Source of the DNA: Proteus hauseri ATCC 700826
GTDB lineage: Bacteria > Pseudomonadota > Gammaproteobacteria > Enterobacterales > Enterobacteriaceae
Direction of reading: 5' to 3'
Length of the DNA stretch: 64,000 bases
Assembly (NCBI RefSeq): GCF_001654965.1
Contig: NZ_LXEV01000007.1
Location: 1 to 64,000 of the forward strand
Part shown: positions 1-8,925 of the stretch, in pieces
Position numbering within the stretch: position 1 is the first letter of the stretch
How the letters are laid out: each line of letters starts with the position of its first letter
Notes under the pieces: model-generated
Told to the model about the DNA's origin: nothing
The model's database searches: none
What the model saw: only the letters and a program-made list of their open reading frames with translations
Program-made: the position numbers and the translations under genes

Positions 1-867
1 TCTTGGCCTCGTGTTTTTACCAGTGTTGATGGTTCTACTGTTGAAATTAAACAAAAACCTAAGCGGATATTATCGGCATCGGTTTCTATTACTGGCACAT
101 TATTAGCAATGGATGCACCTGTGATTGCGAGTTCAACTGCTGCAAATGGTAAATTTTTTGCTCAATGGGATAAGGTGGCAAAAGATAAGGGCGTTGAAAA
201 GTTATGGTCGGCAGGTAGTGTTTCTTTAGAAATGGCCTATCTGACAGCACCAGACTTAATCGTAGTGTCAATTAACGGTGGTGATACTGTTTATCCTCAA
301 GTTGAGCAATTTCAACAAATTGCACCAACTATCGTCTTAGATTATGGTAAACAAGGTTGGGAAAGCTTAGCGGTTCAATTGGCGCAAGCGACAGGGCAAG
401 AAAACGAAACGAAAGCGCTGTTACAACAATTTAATGACTTAGTTGTTAGCAGCAAAGCAAAACTTCAACTACCAACGGATAATGTCAACATTATCTCTTA
501 TTTTGGTGCTGGAACGGTTAATCCCGTTTCATTAAAAACGAGTCCTCATGCAATATTATTACAACAACTTGGCTTTTCTATCGAAAGTGCTGATTTGGCA
601 TGGCAACCGAAAGATAAACCCGTTTCTGATTTTGTTTGGGCCCAGTATGAACATTTAACACAACTGACGGCACCAACAACATTCTTATTAAGTGGTACAG
701 CTAAAGATGCAGATATTTTTATGGCTGACCCTATTCTTGCCAATATGCCTTCTGTTAAAACAAAACAAGTTTATGGCTTAGGTGCTAACTCATTTCGGGT
801 CGACTACTACAGTGCGCAAGAAATAATTAGCGATATTGTGATGCGTTTTAATAAGCATAAGTCATAA
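1..867 (+). CDS. fepB: FepB-like periplasmic ferric-siderophore binding protein, 5' truncated
   Basis: This periplasmic protein would capture a ferric siderophore and pass it to the inner-membrane permease encoded just downstream. The frame is open from the first base of the window, so the signal peptide and start codon are missing; 288 residues are visible. The segment RILSASVSITGTLLAMDAP (about residues 22-40) and the C-terminal FRVDYYSAQEI closely resemble what I recall of E. coli FepB, and the overall shape fits the Peripla_BP_2 (helical-backbone) binding proteins. Only 3 bases separate its stop from the permease start, so it heads or lies within one operon. The precise siderophore is not visible: enterobactin-type catecholates are likely from the FepB resemblance, but this is inference. 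Confidence 0.85.
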   Translation, partial: SWPRVFTSVDGSTVEIKQKPKRILSASVSITGTLLAMDAPVIASSTAANGKFFAQWDKVAKDKGVEKLWSAGSVSLEMAYLTAPDLIVVSINGGDTVYPQVEQFQQIAPTIVLDYGKQGWESLAVQLAQATGQENETKALLQQFNDLVVSSKAKLQLPTDNVNIISYFGAGTVNPVSLKTSPHAILLQQLGFSIESADLAWQPKDKPVSDFVWAQYEHLTQLTAPTTFLLSGTAKDADIFMADPILANMPSVKTKQVYGLGANSFRVDYYSAQEIISDIVMRFNKHKS

Positions 868-870
868 CGT

Positions 871-1878
871 ATGTCTGCTTCTCAGCATGTTATTAAGTGG
901 GGAATAAGGGGAGCGATTTTCCTATTGGGCGCCTTTGCTGTTCTGAGTTTATTTGTGGGTAGTCGATATGTTTCAATTGAAACCACATGGAATGCCTTTA
1001 TCGCTTTTGATGCGACTAACAGTGAGCACTTGTTAGTTCGTTATTTACGATTTCCTCGTACCTTATTGGCTATCGTTATTGGTATTGCATTAGGCGGAGC
1101 CGGAACGTTAATGCAGGCATTGACACGTAACCCGTTAGCAGATCCGGGATTATTTGGTATTAATGCGGGCGCAATGGTGGCGATAGTTTCATTAATTGCA
1201 TTAACGGGAATTACTGATGTCACTTTGTATATGTGGTTTGGCTTAATTGGCGCATTTATGGCGGGTGTCGGTGTTTATCTACTTGGCGGTGTAAGACACG
1301 GTATAAATCCTATCAGAATGGTGCTGTCTGGTGTTGCGCTCTCTGTTGTTTTATTGGCAATGACACAGCTAGTTACTGTTAATAGTGATGAAAAAGTATT
1401 TGATCAATTTCGCCATTGGGTTGTGGGTTCACTGCAAGGGCGAAGTTTTGATGTGCTATATCCCATAACGATACTTGTTGCGATAGGCAGTGTAATTGCT
1501 TATTCGTTAACTCGAGCATTGGATATCGTGACATTAGGTGATGATGTTAGCCATGCATTAGGGGCTAATCAAAATCGTGTGTGGCTGTTATCTGCTTTCG
1601 CTATTGTATTGCTAGCGGGTAGTGCAACAGCAGCGGTAGGGCCAATTAGTTTTTTAGGTTTAACTGCACCTCATTTTGCTCGTCGTTTAGTGGGTGCTGA
1701 ATACCGCCGAATATTACCGATGTCGATGCTTATTGGCGCCACAATTATGCTAATTGCAGATTGTTTGGGACGACTTATCGGCACTCCTGGTGAAATTAGT
1801 GTAGGTATTATGATCTCGCTTATTGGTGGGCCCTTCTTTATTTATTTAGTTAAACGCTGGCGGATTATTACGTTATGA
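871..1878 (+). CDS. fepD: FecCD-family iron-siderophore permease subunit (FepD-like)
   Basis: Inner-membrane permease subunit for ferric-siderophore import; it would pair with the following gene and be driven by the ATPase at 5311. The 335 residues are mostly hydrophobic, with about nine or ten membrane segments. Two hallmarks of the FecCD family are visible: GGAGTLMQALTRNPLADPGL at about residues 75-94 and GPISFLGLTAPHFARR at about 257-272, the latter lying in the loop that contacts the ATPase. The start ATG lies 3 bases after the binding-protein stop, and the end overlaps the next gene by ATGA, which indicates translational coupling. Family membership is secure; the assignment as FepD rather than another FecCD paralogue rests on operon order. 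Confidence 0.9.
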   Translation: MSASQHVIKWGIRGAIFLLGAFAVLSLFVGSRYVSIETTWNAFIAFDATNSEHLLVRYLRFPRTLLAIVIGIALGGAGTLMQALTRNPLADPGLFGINAGAMVAIVSLIALTGITDVTLYMWFGLIGAFMAGVGVYLLGGVRHGINPIRMVLSGVALSVVLLAMTQLVTVNSDEKVFDQFRHWVVGSLQGRSFDVLYPITILVAIGSVIAYSLTRALDIVTLGDDVSHALGANQNRVWLLSAFAIVLLAGSATAAVGPISFLGLTAPHFARRLVGAEYRRILPMSMLIGATIMLIADCLGRLIGTPGEISVGIMISLIGGPFFIYLVKRWRIITL

Positions 1879-2915
1879 AATTAAAAAGCAACGAAATAAT
1901 CTGTCAGTTTGGCACTTGGTCTTGGGTCTTCTCCCAACGCGATATTATTGTGGCTGCTCTTTTATTTTTATTGGTTATCTTGTTGGCTTTTTTAGCGATG
2001 ACAACAGGAAAATTTCCGATAGATATACCCACTTTAATTAATATTGTGATAGGTGAATCACAAGGTGGTATTAAAGAAAAAATTGTTATTGATATTAGGC
2101 TACCGCGACTACTTACTGCAATTGGTGTGGGTGCTGCATTGGGTATTTCTGGCGCAATATTTCAGTCAATTTCGCGTAATGTTTTAGGTTCGCCTGATGT
2201 TATTGGTTTTACAACTGGTGCCGCATCGGGGGCGTTATTGCAGATTATTGTATTTAACGGCTCAATTCCTGAAATTGCAGTTTCTACATTAGTCGGGGGA
2301 ATGGCAACCGCGTTGGTTGTTTATCTATTGTCATTAAAAAATGGCGTAATGTCGGGTTATACCATGATCCTTATCGGAATTGGCGTAGGTGCCGTATTAC
2401 ATGCTTTTAATGGTTTACTGTTAGTTAAAGGTAATATTGATAACGCTATAGTCGCTAATTTGTGGTTAGCCGGTTCTCTTAATGCTCGTACTTGGCAGCA
2501 TGTTTACCCCGCTTTTATTGGATTATTTGTCTTAATTCCACTTATCTTTTTCTATTCTAAATCACTCACTTTAATGGAAATGGGTGATGATATGGCACAA
2601 CAGTTGGGTGTTAATGTCGGTAGAGTGAGATGGATAATGATTTTTAGTGCTGTGATATTGGCATCATTAGCAACTGCTTGTGCCGGGCCTATTGCATTTG
2701 TTGCCCTTGCTGCGCCTCAGTTAGTTATTCGTTTAAGTCATTCAGGAAAGCTTCCTATTATGGGTTCTGCATTAATGGGATCACTGCTTTTACTCTTAGC
2801 CGATGTGCTTTCTCAAAGCTTACCTTTTAACGTAATGATGCCTGTGGGTTTAATGACGGGCGTTATTGGTGGGCTTTATCTTTTATGGTTATTAACGAGA
2901 ACATATAAAATATAA
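1875..2915 (+). CDS. fepG: FecCD-family iron-siderophore permease subunit (FepG-like)
   Basis: Second permease half for the same ferric-siderophore transporter. The 346-residue protein has the FecCD layout, with the conserved GAIFQSISRNVLGSPDVIGF segment in the first third and CAGPIAFVALAAPQLVIRL in the last third. The start overlaps the stop of the preceding permease gene by four bases. A hydrophilic N-terminal stretch of about 22 residues precedes the first membrane segment, as in FepG. After its stop come two Fur-box-like sequences and a new promoter region, so the receptor gene downstream can be transcribed independently although it lies on the same strand. Confidence 0.9.
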   Translation: MKLKSNEIICQFGTWSWVFSQRDIIVAALLFLLVILLAFLAMTTGKFPIDIPTLINIVIGESQGGIKEKIVIDIRLPRLLTAIGVGAALGISGAIFQSISRNVLGSPDVIGFTTGAASGALLQIIVFNGSIPEIAVSTLVGGMATALVVYLLSLKNGVMSGYTMILIGIGVGAVLHAFNGLLLVKGNIDNAIVANLWLAGSLNARTWQHVYPAFIGLFVLIPLIFFYSKSLTLMEMGDDMAQQLGVNVGRVRWIMIFSAVILASLATACAGPIAFVALAAPQLVIRLSHSGKLPIMGSALMGSLLLLLADVLSQSLPFNVMMPVGLMTGVIGGLYLLWLLTRTYKI

Positions 2916-2918
2916 TTT

Positions 2919-2960
2919 GATAATGATTATTATTACATATTAATAATGATACGCATTATA
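2919..2960 (+). promoter_or_regulatory. Two Fur-box-like sites in front of the siderophore receptor gene
   Basis: Two 19-base segments resemble the classical Fur box GATAATGATAATCATTATC. The one at 2919-2937 matches at 15 of 19 positions by my count, and the one at 2942-2960 also at 15 of 19. They sit side by side between fepG and the TonB-dependent receptor. Fur-Fe(II) binding here would repress the receptor when iron is plentiful. Matching was done by eye. Confidence 0.75.
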
Positions 2961-3145
2961 TATAATGCGTAAATAATAATAAATATAGTAAATATTTTCT
3001 AACTTATGGATGAGTTAATGGGATGGTCGTTAAAAAGGCATAGTATTTTCATATAAGTGCCTAACGATAAATTAAAAATTGGGAAAGTGATGAGCGTATT
3101 TTTAACCGCCTAATGGCATGCGAATCGCATGAAAGGTATAGACTC

Positions 3146-5230
3146 ATGTCTGGTATTCTTACTCTACGCGCAAAAAAAACAACGATAACAACGGTGGTGC
3201 AAACTGCTTTATTAAGCACACTTTGGGTGGTCTCACCCAATGTAAATGCACAAGAGACGCCTAAAGAAGCAATTTCTCAAGAGAACAAAAAGCACGATAA
3301 TAAAAATGAAGATGTGTTGATTGTTACGGGTGAAAAACTGAATAAATCTATTTATGACACGGGTTCAAGTGTCACGGTATATGATTTTAAAAAGATAGAA
3401 GCAACACCCAATGCAGACGTTAATACGTTATTACAAATGACGCCTAACGTTGTTGATAACGGTAATAGTAATGCATTACCTGCTATTCGTGGTGTTGATG
3501 GTTCGGGACCTGCTCAAGGTGCAATTGCATTTCTTGGTGGTACTCGTCCTCGTGTGAATTTTTCTGTTGATGGTCGTTCATTTACTTATAATGAGTTTGG
3601 CTATGGCGCACAATCACTATGGGATGTGGATACTGTTGAAATTTTCCGTGATCCACAAAGTTATATTCAAGGCCGTAATGCGATAGCAGGTGCCATTTTA
3701 GTCAAAACGATGGATCCCACCTTTTACTGGGAAAATGCGGTAAAAATAGGCGCGGGTCAGCAAGATCTTCGTCAATATGCTGTAATGACGTCAGGACCAT
3801 TAATTGAAGATAAACTGGCATTTCGTTTTACTGCTGAAAGGCAAGAACGCGAAAGTTTTGAGCATATGGACAAATACTCACCGTCAGGCAATCCTAGAGA
3901 AATTCACTCAAATACATTCCGCGGTAAGTTACTTTACGACTCTATCGATAATCCAGACTTTAAAGCTAAGTTAACAGTAAGTCATCTCGATAGCCGTTCG
4001 CCACAAAACGAAGCTAAAATGGCCAGTAATTTAGCGCCTGACGCTGCACCACGTTTTCGTCCTGTGATTAAACGTAAAACAACTAGCGGTATTTTAAATA
4101 CCACATGGGAAGCTAGCGATAATTTAAGTGTCGAAAATACATTAATTTATACTGATTTCTCGACTCGACGTTTAACTGAAGCTAAAAGCCCGCGTGCGGA
4201 TATTGATGCGAAAGAGCTTGAATTTGAGCCAATGCTACGTTTTAAAACAGATAGCGAAGCATTAAGTGGAATTTTTGGGTTACGTTATTTTCACGCTAAA
4301 CAAGATGAGTTTGTGAATATCTTCGGTGGAAGTTATTTTGATGATAAAACCGAAACGGCTTCTGCTTATGGTTCATTAAATTATGCTCTGTTTCCTGAAA
4401 TAGATGTCACTTTATCAGGACGTTTTGAGCGTGAACATCATACTCGTAATGGTGGTAGCAAAACAGTTGCTATCGATTTTGATGAAACCTATAACACCTT
4501 CTTACCTAAAGCAGATTTCGCATGGAAACCGGCAGCTAACCAAACAGTTGGTATTGCCGTAGGGCGTGGTTATAACGGAGGTGGTGCTGGTGTCACTATT
4601 GGCAGCCCTATCGTTACTTATGTTTATTCCCCTGAATATGTTTGGAACTATAGTTTATATACTCGTAATAGTTTGCTTGATAACAAACTTAGCGTGATGA
4701 CTAACTTGTTCTATAACGATTATAAAGATATGCAGTTGCCGTTTTATTTAGGACCAAATTCAACCACTATTCGTAATGCGAAAAAAGTAGAGACTTATGG
4801 TGCTGAATTAACTGTCGCATATCAACCTATTGATTCTTTAGAGCTAAATACCGGTGTGGGTTTATTAAAAACTAAAATAAAAGATTTTGGTAATAGTGGT
4901 ATTGAAGGTAAAGAGTTAGCGCGCGCACCTGATTACACGGCGAATATAGGCGCTAAATATCAGTTAACAGAAGCTATAGATGTGAGTGGTAATGTACAGT
5001 TTTCAGGAAATTACTTTTCTCAAGCTAATAATGCAGAAAGCGGCAAAGTAGATAGCTTCTGGCTAGCTAATTTACAGATGGGTTATAACTTTAAATGGGG
5101 TAGAACGACGTTGTTTGCTCAGAACTTATTTGATTCTGATAAACGTATTCTTATTCCTGATAATAATAAAGACACCGCTATTTACCAGCGTCCACGTATG
5201 TTTGGTGCAACGGTAGAATTTCGTTTTTAG
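3146..5230 (+). CDS. TonB-dependent ferric-siderophore outer-membrane receptor
   Basis: Outer-membrane gated channel that would bind an iron-loaded siderophore and import it with TonB energy. From the chosen start the protein has 694 residues: a signal peptide ending near NVNA-QE, a TonB-box-like DVLIVTG, a plug domain with RGVDGSGPAQGAIAF and EIFRDPQSYIQGRNAIAGA, then a long beta-barrel ending in the typical terminal aromatic, EFRF. The frame stays open back to an ATG at 3113, but that codon has no ribosome-binding site; the ATG at 3146 has AAAGG nine bases upstream and gives a proper signal peptide. It lies inside an fep-type operon, between permease and ATPase genes. The plug resembles receptors of the catecholate/IutA-like group, but the ligand cannot be read from sequence. 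Confidence 0.88.
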   Translation: MSGILTLRAKKTTITTVVQTALLSTLWVVSPNVNAQETPKEAISQENKKHDNKNEDVLIVTGEKLNKSIYDTGSSVTVYDFKKIEATPNADVNTLLQMTPNVVDNGNSNALPAIRGVDGSGPAQGAIAFLGGTRPRVNFSVDGRSFTYNEFGYGAQSLWDVDTVEIFRDPQSYIQGRNAIAGAILVKTMDPTFYWENAVKIGAGQQDLRQYAVMTSGPLIEDKLAFRFTAERQERESFEHMDKYSPSGNPREIHSNTFRGKLLYDSIDNPDFKAKLTVSHLDSRSPQNEAKMASNLAPDAAPRFRPVIKRKTTSGILNTTWEASDNLSVENTLIYTDFSTRRLTEAKSPRADIDAKELEFEPMLRFKTDSEALSGIFGLRYFHAKQDEFVNIFGGSYFDDKTETASAYGSLNYALFPEIDVTLSGRFEREHHTRNGGSKTVAIDFDETYNTFLPKADFAWKPAANQTVGIAVGRGYNGGGAGVTIGSPIVTYVYSPEYVWNYSLYTRNSLLDNKLSVMTNLFYNDYKDMQLPFYLGPNSTTIRNAKKVETYGAELTVAYQPIDSLELNTGVGLLKTKIKDFGNSGIEGKELARAPDYTANIGAKYQLTEAIDVSGNVQFSGNYFSQANNAESGKVDSFWLANLQMGYNFKWGRTTLFAQNLFDSDKRILIPDNNKDTAIYQRPRMFGATVEFRF

Positions 5231-5247
5231 TCATTAAATCTTAAATG

Positions 5248-5267
5248 GGTGATGTGAATGCATCACC
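5248..5267 (+). other. Hairpin between receptor and ATPase genes
   Basis: GGTGATG at 5248-5254 and CATCACC at 5261-5267 form a perfect 7-bp stem with a 6-base loop. No T-run follows, so this is more likely a transcript-stabilising or processing structure, setting receptor and ATPase levels apart, than a terminator. Confidence 0.5.
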
Positions 5268-5310
5268 TATATTGATGATGTGTCGTAATTAAATTAAGAA
5301 AGATAATGTA

Positions 5311-6090
5311 ATGAATAATAATCGACTACAAACTCATAATTTAAAGCTGGGATACCAACAAACAACAATTTGCCAAGATATTTCGTTAACGATCCCTGAT
5401 AAGCAAGTTACTGTTATTATTGGGCCAAATGGTTGTGGAAAATCAACGCTCTTGCGTAGTTTGTGTCGATTGCTCAAACCGTTAGCAGGGTATATTTCTT
5501 TAGATAATCAGCCATTAACTGATTTTTCAACCAAAGTCTTGGCGCGTCAAATGGCACTGTTACCTCAAACAATGCAGGCGCCAGCAGGAATAACGGTTGC
5601 AAATTTAGTTGCCAGAGGCCGTTTTCCACATCAAAGCTTTATGCACCAATGGAGCCAGGACGACAAATTAGCTGTAGATACAGCAATGCGTGAAACGGGT
5701 GTGACTGAATTTGCAGATAAAACGGTTGATTCTTTATCAGGAGGACAACGCCAACGAGTTTGGGTTGCTATGGTGTTAGCACAACAAACGGATATTTTGC
5801 TGTTAGATGAACCAACAACTTACCTTGATATCGCTTATCAAATAGAACTGCTCAATATTTTTCGTAAACTTAATCGGGAGCAAGCTCGTACTGTTGTTGC
5901 TGTATTACACGATTTAAATCAGGCGTGTCGCTATGCTGATAATTTAGTGGTGATGGTAAAAGGGCAAATCGTCGCTCAAGGTGAGCCACAAGCGATAGTT
6001 AATGAAGCGTTGATTAAGCAAGTCTTTGATTTGGAATGCCAAATTATTCCTGATCCCATAGCAGGAACCCCGATGATCATCCCTTGTTGA
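5311..6090 (+). CDS. fepC: Siderophore ABC transporter ATP-binding protein (FepC-like)
   Basis: Cytoplasmic ATPase that powers the FepD/FepG-like permease. In 259 residues it shows Walker A GPNGCGKST (38-46), the ABC signature LSGGQRQR (142-149), Walker B DILLLDEP (161-168) and an H-loop histidine in VLHDLNQ. The length is normal for FepC/FhuC/FecE-type ATPases. It is the last gene of the siderophore locus, and a strong bidirectional terminator follows. Its position after the receptor rather than directly after the permeases is unlike the E. coli fep arrangement but does not affect the functional call. Confidence 0.92.
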   Translation: MNNNRLQTHNLKLGYQQTTICQDISLTIPDKQVTVIIGPNGCGKSTLLRSLCRLLKPLAGYISLDNQPLTDFSTKVLARQMALLPQTMQAPAGITVANLVARGRFPHQSFMHQWSQDDKLAVDTAMRETGVTEFADKTVDSLSGGQRQRVWVAMVLAQQTDILLLDEPTTYLDIAYQIELLNIFRKLNREQARTVVAVLHDLNQACRYADNLVVMVKGQIVAQGEPQAIVNEALIKQVFDLECQIIPDPIAGTPMIIPC

Positions 6091-6111
6091 AGAACGGGGC
6101 TGTTATCAATA

Positions 6112-6147
6112 AAAAGCTGTTTTAACAGTTAGTTATAAACAGCTTTT
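6112..6147. terminator. Bidirectional terminator between fepC and the ycdZ-like gene
   Basis: AAAAGCTGTTT (6112-6122) and AAACAGCTTTT (6137-6147) form a perfect 11-bp stem flanked by A-runs and T-runs, so it can end transcripts arriving from both convergent genes. Confidence 0.8.
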
Positions 6148-6168
6148 CTGATGGTTAAATGTTTTTAA

Positions 6169-6627
6169 CTACGCCGTACGCCATCTTTGTGCCACCCAAA
6201 GCCCGCTCATTTTCATTGAGTAACCAAATAACACGCCAACAATTAATGAAATTATAATTTGAGGTAAATTATCTTGAGCAGCAAATAGAGTACAAGCACC
6301 AATAAAAGTACCAGGAATATAGGCGAGTAAGGTACTTTTAGCTTGAATACACATCACAAAAGCAATCACGCCAGTAATGGCATACCCTAAAATTGAAGTA
6401 TCGTTAAATAAATTGCTACCATAAATAATTGCTAGTGCCCAAATAACACCGCTCATCATTGTCGCAATGGTTACAGCCAATCCTTTAAGGCCTTCCTTAG
6501 GATAAGCAAAATAAGCGGTACACCCTAAAAAACCAGCCCAGCTTAATAACCCAAATTGATTAGCAACAAAAGCCCAAACGGCAGAAAGAATGCCTGTTGT
6601 CAGCGCAGTAAAAAAAAGCGTTTTCAC
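6169..6627 (-). CDS. ycdZ: DUF1097 inner-membrane protein (YcdZ-like)
   Basis: Small integral membrane protein of unknown function. The 152 residues form four or five hydrophobic segments. GLLSWAGFLGCTAYFAYP (about 26-43), IPGTFIGACTLFA (about 104-116) and the C-terminal GYSMKMSGLWVAQRW are characteristic of the DUF1097 family and match my memory of E. coli YcdZ closely. No transporter or enzymatic motif is visible. It stands alone, convergent with fepC and with a long AT-rich gap upstream. The family call is firm; function is not known. Confidence 0.85.
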   Translation of the reverse strand: MKTLFFTALTTGILSAVWAFVANQFGLLSWAGFLGCTAYFAYPKEGLKGLAVTIATMMSGVIWALAIIYGSNLFNDTSILGYAITGVIAFVMCIQAKSTLLAYIPGTFIGACTLFAAQDNLPQIIISLIVGVLFGYSMKMSGLWVAQRWRTA

Positions 6628-7060
6628 TATTCACTCTTAATAATTAGGGGGGATAATAACCCAGTTAACTAAAGGCGGAGTTTAGCATTGCGATAGGCGT
6701 TTGATCTATATTTAGATCATTAAATAACACGTTTTTTTATAATATTAAGCATAAGTTTAAGTGCTATTTTTTCATCGATTTATTATAAAAATAAGGTAAA
6801 CGTTTGCGCTATTAAAATAGAGATAAAATATTAAATTAAATAATCTTGGGCTTCATTTAACTCTGGTTTTAATATTTTAAAATGATAAGAAATAAAAAAT
6901 AATAAAGAGAAAAATAAGTATTATTAATAATGTAATTCTTTTTTAATTTCTATCGTTACCTGTTATAACCGATGAATCAATTTTATTCACGATGACGGTA
7001 ATGTATTAAATGTCAGCGAGGTGTGTAGAACGCATTCTCATGCCATTACCACTCATCTTG
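6628..7060. other. AT-rich intergenic stretch with no gene seen
   Basis: About 430 bases with no convincing reading frame. A recognisable element is the motif ACCTGTTATAACCGAT at 6958-6973, which recurs near the decayed hipB gene. The remainder is low-complexity AT-rich sequence and presumably holds the ycdZ promoter. I looked here for the remains of a HipA-type kinase, the usual partner of the adjacent antitoxin, and saw none. Confidence 0.5.
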
Positions 7061-7302
7061 TTATTCACTTTTGTATGCAGAATTACTTTTAGCATCTTTA
7101 GGATAAATTTCTATTGCTAAATTAAGTGCTGAAAGAAGTTTAAAAAAATATCAAGCTTGGTGGAGTTAGGATTAAGTTTAAAATTAGAAACGGTATCTTG
7201 TCGAATAGCTATTTTCTAAGCAACTTTGGCTTGAGAAAGTTTTTGATTTAATCAAACATCTTTTAGATGGATGCTGAGTTGTTGGGCATTAATTATAATC
7301 AT
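7061..7302 (-). pseudogene. Decayed HipB-like helix-turn-helix antitoxin gene
   Basis: On the minus strand from the ATG at 7302 the text reads MIIINAQQLSIHLKDV, then TGA, LNQKLSQAKVA, TAG, then KIAIRQDTVSNFKLNPNST. One base is missing in the T-run after the LDIF codons, after which the frame shifts and continues LLSALNLAIEIYPKDAKSN to a TAA at 7061-7063. Reading through the two stops and the deletion gives an XRE-type helix-turn-helix protein resembling HipB: compare SQAKVAKKIAIRQDTVSNF with TQSELAKKIGIKQATISNF of E. coli HipB. So there are two nonsense changes and one frameshift. The short length is normal for HipB. No hipA-type toxin gene lies nearby, so the module is a relic. Confidence 0.8.
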
Positions 7303-7311
7303 CACTATTTT

Positions 7312-7410
7312 ATCGGTTATAGGCGCTAATCACTAATATACTTGTTATAGCGTGTAGATTCATATCTACCTGCTATAACCGGTAAAGTATGTTTTACACG
7401 CTACAGCAGG
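7312..7410. repeat. Nested inverted repeats with TATAACCG motif between hipB relic and mnmE
   Basis: The motif CCTATAACCGAT is present in reverse at 7312-7323, and ACCTGCTATAACCGGT at 7368-7383; a third copy, ACCTGTTATAACCGAT, is at 6958-6973. In the same stretch, GTAGAT/ATCTAC (around 7355-7370) and TAGCGTGTA/TACACGCTA (around 7348-7403) form further inverted repeats. These may be relic HipB operators, or the end structure of the mnmE transcript. No T-run typical of a simple terminator follows. Confidence 0.5.
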
Positions 7411-7423
7411 TATGTTTGAGAGA

Positions 7424-8788
7424 TTATTTACCAATACAGAAGCTAGAGAAAATACGACCTAATAAGTCATCAGAGGTAAATTCGCCGGTTATCTCACTTA
7501 ATGCTTGTTGAGCAAGTCTTAATTCTTCTGCTAATAATTCACCTGATTTCGCATACACCAGTTGCTCATAGCCTTGTTGTAAGTGTTCTGCCGCGGTATT
7601 TAATGCCTGTAAATGGCGACGTCGTGCTAAAAAACCACCTTCTGTATTACCGCTAAAACCCATCGCTTCTTTTAAGTGATCGCGCAGTAACTCAATTCCC
7701 ATACCATCGCGAGCGGATAAACGGATCATTGGGTAATTACCTTGAGCGGTGATTTCTACATTTTCACCCGTTAAATCTGATTTATTACGAATAACGGTAA
7801 CGGGTAATGTGCTTGGCAAACGTTCCATAAAATCAGGCCAGATATCTTCAGGTGCAGTCGCATCGGTCGTGGTGCTATCAACCATAAATAGTACTCGGTC
7901 AGCTTGTTCTATCTCTTTCCACGCGCGTTCGATACCAATGCGTTCTACTTTATCGCTGGCTTCGCGTAATCCCGCTGTATCAATAATATGTAAAGGCATA
8001 CCGTCAATATGAATATGTTCACGTAATACATCACGAGTTGTGCCGGCGATATCGGTTACTATCGCCGCTTCTCTACCTGCTAATGCGTTAAGTAGGCTTG
8101 ATTTACCCGCGTTAGGGCGTCCTGCGATAACCACTTTCATCCCTTCACGCAGCAGGCTGCCTTGGTGTGCTTGAGCTCGAACATTATCTAACTCAGCAAT
8201 TACTGCATCGAGTTTACCTTCGATTATTCCATCAGAGAGAAAATCGATTTCTTCATCAGGAAAATCAATAGCCGCTTCAACATAAATACGTAGGTGAGTT
8301 AAAGACTCGACCATCTCATTAATATGGGAAGAAAACGCACCTTGTAGTGAGTTAATTGCAGAACGTGCTGCTTGCTCTGAGCTTGCATCAATTAAGTCGG
8401 CAATAGCTTCTGCTTGTGCTAAATCGAGTTTGTCATTTAAAAATGCACGCTCTGAGAATTCACCCGGATTAGCAATACGTACGCCAGGAATTTGTAAAAT
8501 TCGTTTTAGTAATAAATCGAGAATAACAGGGCCACCATGACCTTGTAGTTCTAGAACATCTTCACCAGTGAAAGAATTCGGATTTGGGAAGAATAGGGCG
8601 ATACCCTGATCAAGCACTGAGTTATCTTCATTACGAAATGGCAGATAATCAGCATAACGAGGCTTTGGTAATTTACCTAAAATCACTTGTGCAACTTGAG
8701 CCGCTTTAGGGCCAGAAACGCGTAGGATACCAACACCGCCTCTTCCAGGAGGTGTGGCCTGAGCGACGATAGTATCAGTGCTATGCAT
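7424..8788 (-). CDS. mnmE: tRNA modification GTPase MnmE
   Basis: With MnmG, this GTPase installs the 5-carboxymethylaminomethyl-type modification on wobble uridine 34 of several tRNAs. The 454 residues show the N-terminal folate-binding region ([19 protein letters not shown] from residue 4), then a G domain with GRPNAGKS (223-230) and DTAG (270-273), and the invariant C-terminal CIGK whose Cys is important for the modification reaction. The length equals that of E. coli MnmE. It lies downstream of yidC in the conserved order rpmH-rnpA-yidD-yidC-mnmE, but a hairpin with a T-run separates it from yidC, so part of its expression may come from its own promoter. Confidence 0.97.
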   Translation of the reverse strand: MHSTDTIVAQATPPGRGGVGILRVSGPKAAQVAQVILGKLPKPRYADYLPFRNEDNSVLDQGIALFFPNPNSFTGEDVLELQGHGGPVILDLLLKRILQIPGVRIANPGEFSERAFLNDKLDLAQAEAIADLIDASSEQAARSAINSLQGAFSSHINEMVESLTHLRIYVEAAIDFPDEEIDFLSDGIIEGKLDAVIAELDNVRAQAHQGSLLREGMKVVIAGRPNAGKSSLLNALAGREAAIVTDIAGTTRDVLREHIHIDGMPLHIIDTAGLREASDKVERIGIERAWKEIEQADRVLFMVDSTTTDATAPEDIWPDFMERLPSTLPVTVIRNKSDLTGENVEITAQGNYPMIRLSARDGMGIELLRDHLKEAMGFSGNTEGGFLARRRHLQALNTAAEHLQQGYEQLVYAKSGELLAEELRLAQQALSEITGEFTSDDLLGRIFSSFCIGK

Positions 8789-8840
8789 GGTGTACTCGCT
8801 TAATCAGAATAATCATTAATTGTATAAAAACGAAAAAACA

Positions 8841-8865
8841 GAAGGCGGCCTATAAGACCGCCTTC
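8841..8865 (-). terminator. Terminator-like hairpin between yidC and mnmE
   Basis: GAAGGCGG (8841-8848) pairs with CCGCCTTC (8858-8865); read on the minus strand the hairpin is followed by a run of six T. It would end or attenuate the rpmH-rnpA-yidD-yidC transcript before mnmE. Confidence 0.8.
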
Positions 8866-8925
8866 GCTATTTTATGTCACTTTCCTTTGAATGTAACCAA
8901 GGAAGAGGTTTTTCCTCATGTGACC

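Noticed and set aside
6628-7060. HipA toxin remnant beside the hipB relic
   Set aside because: Only a 16-codon frame (MSGNGMRMRSTHLADI) follows the antitoxin and it does not resemble HipA.
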